Position numbers and translations under genes: made by a program. Of a stretch of DNA of 64,000 nt, positions 50,001 to 64,000 are shown one piece after another. Location of the stretch: the NCBI RefSeq assembly GCF_003945595.2, contig NW_024104553.1, forward strand, positions 1 through 64,000. The letters run 5' to 3'. Every line of letters starts with the position of its first letter. Positions within the stretch are counted from its first letter, which is position 1. The notes under the pieces are model-generated. The model had not been told where the DNA came from. It saw nothing but the letters and a program-made list of their open reading frames with translations, and did not search any database. The DNA comes from Pipra filicauda (taxonomy: Eukaryota; Chordata; Aves; Passeriformes; Pipridae).

Positions 50001-53000
50001 CTGGCTCCTCTTGCCATGCTGTTAAAGAGATCATGCAGCTCTTTCCTGTTATGCCATGAGGTGTCTGTCCAGTCAGTAAAGCTGCTGGTAGTGATGCAGA
50101 TGGACTTGAACAATCCTCAAACAGGTCTTTTCAAAATTCTTCTGTCTCAAATGATGTTGTCCATCTCTGATCTATCACATACTTAGTCCCAACCTGAGGA
50201 TGGTAGGTGTTTGCTTCTGGAAGAAGAAGCAGCTCTCTGTGAAGATCTTATGGAGTGCTATTTTGCAAAAAGGAGCCTGTTTCTTGGCAGATATTAAGTA
50301 AATTGTATGTATATATAATATATGTATATATATATATAATATGCTGGGGGGTTTTTTGCCTTCTTTTAGGTGAGCCTCTTTATGAGTCTTGTTCTAATAA
50401 GGTGGCAAAGATGCTCTACAAAAAAGTGCATAAAGCTGAGGAAGTGAAGGACTTGGATTTTTACACTTTCTCCTACTACTATGACCGTGCAGCAGAGGCT
50501 GGTCTCATAGGTATGTCTGCTCCTGGTTTTGCTTCATTTTAAATGACAAGTTATTAAATAAATGGTAACACTTGCAGACATCATGATGCTTTGCTAAGCT
50601 GTCATGGAATATAGTCTGTTGTTACACTGCTGTGCAGCATTGAAGCATTGATCTTGACTGGATATTAATTTCTATAGAGAAGGGACTGGGGCTGTGAAAT
50701 AGGATCTGCAACGTTTGGTAATAGTTTTTAAACAAACTGTTTCTGTTTCAGAAGAGGTTTTGTTGTCTGATTACAATCCAAAATAGAAAAACCTTCATAA
50801 TGGTAAACAAATTTCTCAGTCGGTAAAGCAGTAAAAATTATTTGGGCTGTGTGTTTTGCTCCACTGACCTTTTTAGATGGAATGAAGATTTTCAGATACT
50901 TCCACTTGTATTCAGAATGTGTCACATCTCTTTTCCATGGTATGCTGGTGTACAGAAGGCTGTCATGTTCAGTGGTAGAAAGGAGATTATGACATCTCAA
51001 GTTAGTTTGGACAAACCTCCCCCCCCCTCCTTGACCAGTTTCTTTTTACAAATAATTTCAGATTTAATGTGTTACAGAGCACCAGTGCTCTGTCAGATCT
51101 GGTCACAGGTGTTAACTGTGTTCAGGCACCACTGGCAGAGCAGCAAAGACATGGGGATCAGGTGAGAGAGTCTGTAAGCTGTTTTTATTGGAAACGAGGC
51201 TTAAGATTCTTCATAAACAAAGACTTTTCAGTCTATAGTCAGAATCTTTTAAGGGTTCTTTTACCTTTAAAACCAGTCTGAATTTTGACATTGATTTCAG
51301 TGGCTCAAGATTTGATTTTGAAACAACTTTCATGACTTGAATCTACAGTTGCCTTTATACGAAGACTGTAAAAGACTGTTTTTTTTTTCTTTTAGATAAA
51401 GAAAAAGGAGGAAGCTTAACTGTCAGTGACTTCGAAATTGCAGCTAAATATGGTGAGTAAAATATAATCAAACACTTACTAGTTATTGTGTGTAAATTCA
51501 TTCCCAGGTGGCAAATGTGTGACATGCTAAGAAGCCTGATGTTTTTAAGGAAGTATTAAGTACCTCTACATAGCATCTCACCAACACTTCCACTTTTTTC
51601 TGAAAATCTCAACTATTTTTATATTAACTTTTGCTTTTGCAGCTGACATAAGACACATAATACATATATTTCAAAACTCTTTCAAGAATTACTAGTAAAT
51701 AATTACTTGACAATTAACAACTGTTCTGAAATCATGCTTTCAAGATAATTGTGGCTTTATTATCCTGTTAGCATAACCTGTTCTAATCTGGTTTAATTTT
51801 TCTTTTTGTTCATTTGCTTGATTGTTAATCAGAAAATAGGGAAAACTGGTTCATAGCTTTTCACTTCATCAGCTGTGGAGAGAACTGCCTACACAGATTT
51901 ACTAATGTAAACATTCTTTTCTTAATACCACAAACTCAGGCTTTGATCAAACTGTCATGGGGTTTTTTGGTAAACTTTATGTATGACTGAACAATTGCTG
52001 TTCTGATTTTTGGACTACCTTTTGTGTAATTACTCCTGAGAAAGGTTTTATTTTGATTTTGTCATTTCTTTTATTTTGTTTTGGGTTTTTTTAATTTGGT
52101 TTTGTCAACATTTGTCGAGTGCTGGTGCTCAAGAAAGATAACACAACTGAAGTTGGTTATATATTTGAAGCCTTGAATTAGAAGAAGTTGGAGGCTCTTT
52201 TCCTGGAGAGATACAAGAAATTCTCTCTCACTCTTAGGGGAGAGACAGAATGTCTGGATCTTCCTTCCAAAGCTTATGTGCTTCTCCTAATGTGTGTGTG
52301 TCATTTCAACCTCATTGTGACAGGTTCCATCACTGCACAGCTCAACTGACAAGAGGTGCTTTATGGATTCGAGATTTTTCAAAGCTGGGCTGTTGCTACA
52401 CCTGAGCCCACAGTGTGCATTCAGACACCGTTTTTTTTTTCCTTAGTTTGTAAGACCATGGAAATCAGCCCTGGAAGCAGCCCTTTTCTCTGCATGGACC
52501 TCACGTACATCACCTTCCTCCTGCAAGAGCTGGGCTTCCCGAAGAGCCAAGCCTTTAAGGTGATGCACAAAATGGATTTCTGGGGAAAGTGGGCAGGAGG
52601 GTGCCAAGGCAGGAGTCGTTATGCTGGTAGTTCAGTTCTTGATTTGCCTTCCTGCTACAACACATGCTGTGTGGTTGTGGATGGAGTGGCACTCTCCCCA
52701 CGATGGTATCACCATCTGGTTGCCATAACTGTGTTCACCTTGCATGCTTCAGATTTTCCCAAAGAATTGTGTTTTAACTTTTTTGCCTTTTTTTTTTTTC
52801 CAGCTTGCCCGGAAAATTAACAATGTTGAAACAAGCTGGGCTTTGGGAGCCACTTTCCATTACATCAACTCGCTCAATAGACTGCAGTACTAAAGCTCCT
52901 AGAAGGTGACTTTTGGGAATCTCCATTTTTTGGAAGCCCAACATGGGAGAACCTGTTGAAGGACATGCTTTTGGCTTCTGGAGTCTTTTGGAAGGTCACC

Positions 53001-54190
53001 ATGAAACAGGTTTCTTTCCTCCCACCACCTGCCAAGTCCTCTCCATTGCTAGCTCTTTTTTACAGTGCAGAGTGTGGTGTGTAAAAAAATAAGCCTTGAT
53101 TTGACAGTGTCTGGCATCAGCTTGATGTAAAACTTGATCATTATGGAAGGAAAACCAGGACTCTGCAGGACATCTATGATCTCTATGAGAAAAACACACC
53201 TTTTTGGAATATGCCTGTACTATGAGCTTGCAGTATGCTGAAGTTGCTGTAGGAAACAGTCACTCCACAAGGAACTCTTTACTGTCCTGATTTCAGGGTG
53301 TTTTTTCATGTTTGTCAGCAGTTTTCAGTGATGATTTTTATGTTACTACTCGTGTTTGAAGGTGAACTTGCGTGTGTGCAAAAATGGTGCATTTACACAG
53401 ATGCTGACAGGCAGCAGCTTTGAAATGCAGCGTGGACGTTGCAGCTCTGTTTTCCACTTGCTGAAGGAGGAAAGCTTGGGAGCACTCTAGAAACTGGATA
53501 CGGACTTGGAGGCATGAGCCTGTATGCCCTGTAGCGTTAAAGCCTAATGTTGATTCCCTGCCTTTGGGAGGTGGATTGTGGAAGACAACATCAGATTTGC
53601 TGGATCTAGACGAGCAAGGCCTGGGAACTGGGTACAGGGATAACGATGGATTTGACAGTTCTAGAGTCAGTCGGAGTAACATGGATGAACAAGACACAGG
53701 CACAAAAATAAACCCTGAGCATGGCTTGTTGGATGTTGCAGACCTTTCTGCCTTGGTAAGGTTGATGCGGGGCCTGGGGTGAATGCATTTGCATGGTGCT
53801 GCTTCTGTGAAGCTGCGGCCTCTTCTGTGATAAAAGAATGTATTGTGGTTGCACTGAGCCATGGCAGGGCAGCTGCAGTGCAGCACTCCCAGTGCGCGGG
53901 CAGGGGCAGCAGGAGCTGGAGGGGACATGCTGCGCTGTTTGTAACCTAACTGTGGAATTGTGATGTGTTTGTATGGATGTATAGAGAAGACTCGAGTGGT
54001 CTTTTGGTGGTGCAAAAGAGCTCAGCTTCCCCAAGAGCCAGCAGTGCTCGCCCTGACTCCTGGGCTCACGGCAGCAATACGTGGTGGCATGGAGGCACGC
54101 TGCGTGCATGGCTGCGGGCTCTGCAGCTGAGCATACGGGGACACTTGAACCCCGCCGTTCTGACAATAAACTCCCAATTTAAAATGAAAA
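41003..54190 (+). CDS. ENTPD6: ENTPD6, ectonucleoside triphosphate diphosphohydrolase 6 (complete coding region)
   Basis: GDA1/CD39-family enzyme that hydrolyses nucleoside diphosphates (GDP, IDP preferred over UDP) in the Golgi, and is also secreted after cleavage of its anchor. Thirteen coding exons, 41062 to 52893, join in phase to 440 residues (human about 484). One N-terminal membrane segment lies at about 9-27. Apyrase conserved regions are complete: ACR1 DAGSTGTR 68-75, ACR2 [10 protein letters not shown] 141-150, ACR3 NGTDEGISAW 181-190, ACR4 DLGGGSTQI 212-220 and ACR5 VETSWALGA 419-427. N-glycosylation sequons sit at 181 and 245. In-frame TGA and TAG directly precede the ATG, so the protein starts in this exon and lacks the longer human N-terminus. 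Poly(A) signal AATAAA is at 54165-54170, with an earlier one at 53707. PYGB follows closely in the same direction. Confidence 0.96.
41062..41320 (+). CDS. ENTPD6: ENTPD6 coding exon 1 (residues 1-86)
   Basis: The exon probably begins at 41003 after TTGGATGTAG; coding starts at 41062. Encodes [10 protein letters not shown], the membrane segment [18 protein letters not shown] and ACR1 ([18 protein letters not shown]). Donor CAAGAG|GTATGT, phase 1. A second in-frame ATG at 41071 is an alternative start. Confidence 0.93.
42679..42755 (+). CDS. ENTPD6: ENTPD6 coding exon 2
   Basis: 77 nt encoding [20 protein letters not shown] and ADDVEK, nearly identical to human. Acceptor TTGAACAG, donor GAAAAG|GTAATT. 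Confidence 0.94.
43175..43318 (+). CDS. ENTPD6: ENTPD6 coding exon 3
   Basis: 144 nt, phase 0 at both ends. Encodes [17 protein letters not shown] and ACR2 with [20 protein letters not shown]. Confidence 0.95.
44421..44496 (+). CDS. ENTPD6: ENTPD6 coding exon 4
   Basis: 76 nt encoding [20 protein letters not shown] then NGTDEG, the start of ACR3. Donor GATGAAG|GTAGGC. Confidence 0.95.
45749..45784 (+). CDS. ENTPD6: ENTPD6 coding exon 5 (36-nt microexon)
   Basis: Only 36 nt. Encodes [12 protein letters not shown], the second half of ACR3. Acceptor CTCATTAG, donor ACAG|GTATGT. Both flanks keep phase 1. Confidence 0.92.
46956..47044 (+). CDS. ENTPD6: ENTPD6 coding exon 6
   Basis: 89 nt encoding [20 protein letters not shown] then QITFLPRAE; contains ACR4 with the nucleotide-binding DLGGGST. 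Acceptor CATTTCAG, donor GCTGAG|GTAATG. Confidence 0.95.
48138..48182 (+). repeat. Source copy of a 43-bp duplication
   Basis: 48140-48182 matches 48929-48971 at 40 of 43 positions; all three differences are C here and T in the second copy. Confidence 0.9.
48402..48481 (+). CDS. ENTPD6: ENTPD6 coding exon 7
   Basis: 80 nt encoding [17 protein letters not shown] and NHTYKLYSY (N-glycosylation sequon at Asn245). Donor CTACAG|GTTAGT. Confidence 0.93.
48609..49080. mobile_element. Avian ERV long terminal repeat fragment in ENTPD6 intron 7
   Basis: Sequence order follows a common avian ERVL-type LTR: TGATTGTGGTAGATTAACC at the edge, then ACTCATGGGTCAAGATAAG, a TTTAATTTATTGCCAATTAA region, CACCTTCCCTCCACC with TCCCAGGCTCAGCTTCACTC, and GGAGTCAGTTCATAGCGC. 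Family recognised from memory; no internal viral genes are present, so it is a solo or broken LTR. The 43-bp repeat at 48929-48971 lies inside it. The right boundary is uncertain. Confidence 0.55.
48929..48971 (+). repeat. Second copy of the 43-bp duplication, inside the LTR
   Basis: 40/43 identical to 48140-48182. It interrupts the LTR between CACTGAGCAGC and GGAGAATGAGGG. Confidence 0.85.
49414..49478 (+). CDS. ENTPD6: ENTPD6 coding exon 8
   Basis: 65 nt encoding [20 protein letters not shown], nearly identical to human. Acceptor CTTTGCAG, donor CCCT|GTAAGT. Confidence 0.94.
49801..49896 (+). CDS. ENTPD6: ENTPD6 coding exon 9
   Basis: 96 nt encoding [20 protein letters not shown] and [11 protein letters not shown]. 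The acceptor is the first of two tandem CAG sites (CTGCAG|CAG); using the second would create a stop. Confidence 0.93.
50304..50342. repeat. TA-rich microsatellite in ENTPD6 intron 9
   Basis: Imperfect TA dinucleotide run with TATG interruptions, 39 bp, ending 28 bp before the exon 10 acceptor. It may affect how the polypyrimidine tract is read in mapping. Confidence 0.9.
50370..50510 (+). CDS. ENTPD6: ENTPD6 coding exon 10
   Basis: 141 nt encoding [20 protein letters not shown] through [17 protein letters not shown]. Two stretches (YAFSYYYD-type and EEVK) match human. Acceptor TTCTTTTAG, donor CTCATAG|GTATGT. Confidence 0.95.
51396..51452 (+). CDS. ENTPD6: ENTPD6 coding exon 11
   Basis: 57 nt encoding [18 protein letters not shown], matching human [17 protein letters not shown]. 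Donor TATG|GTGAGT. Confidence 0.94.
52447..52559 (+). CDS. ENTPD6: ENTPD6 coding exon 12
   Basis: 113 nt encoding [20 protein letters not shown] and [17 protein letters not shown], with the cysteine-containing CMDLTY block. Donor TTTAAG|GTGATG. Confidence 0.94.
52804..52893 (+). CDS. ENTPD6: ENTPD6 coding exon 13 and stop
   Basis: 90 nt encoding [20 protein letters not shown] then INSLNRLQY and TAA at 52891; contains ACR5. The acceptor follows a long T run. The 3'UTR continues to about 54190. Confidence 0.95.
   Translation, partial: LARKINNVETSWALGATFHYINSLNRLQY
52894..54190 (+). other. ENTPD6: ENTPD6 3'UTR
   Basis: Non-coding sequence after the stop. AATAAA signals at 53707-53712 and 54165-54170; the second is followed by a T/G-rich stretch (GTGTTGTGGGTGG), as expected at a cleavage site. 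The open frames here on both strands show no family resemblance. Confidence 0.65.
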
Positions 54191-54361
54191 CGTGTTGTGG
54201 GTGGTGGAGTGGCTTTTAGCGCCAGAGGCCGCACAGCGGGTGGGTTGAGAAATTAACGCCCTGACCCCTCGGGCCATCACAGTCCTGCCGCCATCCCTGT
54301 CCGTCCATGCCATCCCTGTCCCCACGCACCATCCCAGCCCCCTACGCCACCCCAGTCCCAT

Positions 54362-54460
54362 CAGCCCGCCCCCGGGTCGCAGCCCGCCCCCGGGTCGCAG
54401 CCCGCCCCCGGGTCGCAGCCCGCCCCCGGGTCGCAGCCCGCCCCCGGGTCGCAGCCCGCC
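54362..54460 (+). repeat. 18-bp perfect minisatellite in the PYGB promoter
   Basis: Five identical tandem copies of CAGCCCGCCCCCGGGTCG (54362-54379, 54380-54397, 54398-54415, 54416-54433, 54434-54451) and a partial sixth. Each carries one GC box and one CCCGGG palindrome. The array ends 113 bp before the ATG. Confidence 0.97.
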
Positions 54461-54572
54461 CCGGCAGCGGCCCCGCCTCGTCGCGGGCGGTGGAGGCGCA
54501 GGCGCGGCTGTCCCGGACCTGCCCCGGCTGCGGCAGCGGCAGCGGCGGAGCCGGCGGGGCGGCGGCGGCGGG

Positions 54573-63531
<8,959 letters not shown>

Positions 63532-64000
63532 GTAAGTGCTGTCCCTCCACAGCCTCTCTTCTGGCCAGGCTGGGACACAGTTGTTCCTGTGTGCATGGCA
63601 CCTGGCACAGCACTACCCATCTGGCCTGCTTTATCCATTATCTCCTAGCTGCCTCCAAAACAGAGCACTGTGTGCACATCCATGGATCACACTATCCCCA
63701 ACTACTTCCAGAGCCCTCACATACCAGGACACCCATCCTTTCTCCTTTCATTTCCATCACACTTACCATGCTCTCACAACCTGCCCTATGCCTTCCCCCA
63801 GTCCACCTGCTACTGGATTCCCTACATCACCAAATGAGCTGCAAACTTCTGTGTAGGGTCATTTTCTGTGCAGTGCCGATGGAAAAGAGCAGCACAGCCC
63901 ACCTTACTGTTGGTTTGCTTTAGGTGCATTTTCCAGGCTTTAATTGCAGTGCTGAAGAGCAGATATAGGGCAGCTAACACACCAAATGTCAGTGCTAGTC

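Noticed and set aside
53338..54166. Minus-strand frames of 225 and 186 codons
   Set aside because: They lie in the ENTPD6 3'UTR, have no recognisable motifs and no promoter or splice evidence.

Overview
The window is nuclear DNA from a bird. Evidence: CR1 LINE fragments with avian-type 3' ends, an avian-type ERV long terminal repeat, four vertebrate genes with avian-like exon sequence, and very GC-rich CpG-island promoters separated by AT-rich intergenic DNA. I rebuilt coding exons by translating them, requiring GT/AG splice sites and continuous reading phase, and comparing with my knowledge of the human proteins. No database search was run.

Layout. (1) Positions 1-1370, minus strand: the first two coding exons of PEX6 (peroxisomal AAA+ ATPase); the gene continues off the left edge. 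(2) 1758-2480: an inverted CR1 fragment. (3) 5481-8600, minus strand: complete VSX1 (visual system homeobox 1), five exons, 339 residues, with a TATA-like box, a CCAAT box and an OTX/CRX-type site pair in its promoter. (4) About 8.9-39.4 kb: a 30 kb gene-free interval with several AT-rich blocks full of homeodomain sites (candidate enhancers), a 97-bp TTTCC microsatellite inside a 390-bp polypyrimidine tract, a near complete but 3'-truncated CR1 (25.99-29.4 kb, minus), further CR1 pieces, and a CR1 interrupted by a short RTE-like insertion with a perfect 10-bp target-site duplication (38.06-38.22 kb). (5) An LTR-like element next to a CpG island, then complete ENTPD6 (plus strand, 13 coding exons, 440 residues, 41062-52893). 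(6) About 400 bp after the ENTPD6 poly(A) signal, PYGB (brain glycogen phosphorylase), plus strand, with its first six exons (257 codons) before the right edge.

VSX1-ENTPD6-PYGB is the human chromosome 20p11.2 order. PEX6 is on human 6p21, so its position here marks a synteny junction. The genes do not form one pathway: PEX6 serves peroxisome import, VSX1 is a retinal bipolar-cell transcription factor, ENTPD6 hydrolyses nucleoside diphosphates in the Golgi and secreted space, and PYGB releases glucose-1-phosphate from glycogen. I found no tRNA, rRNA, CRISPR array or novel protein-coding system. The best leads are the nested RTE-like insertion, the oddly 3'-truncated CR1, the OTX/CRX-type elements around VSX1, and a templated 43-bp duplication inside an LTR in an ENTPD6 intron.
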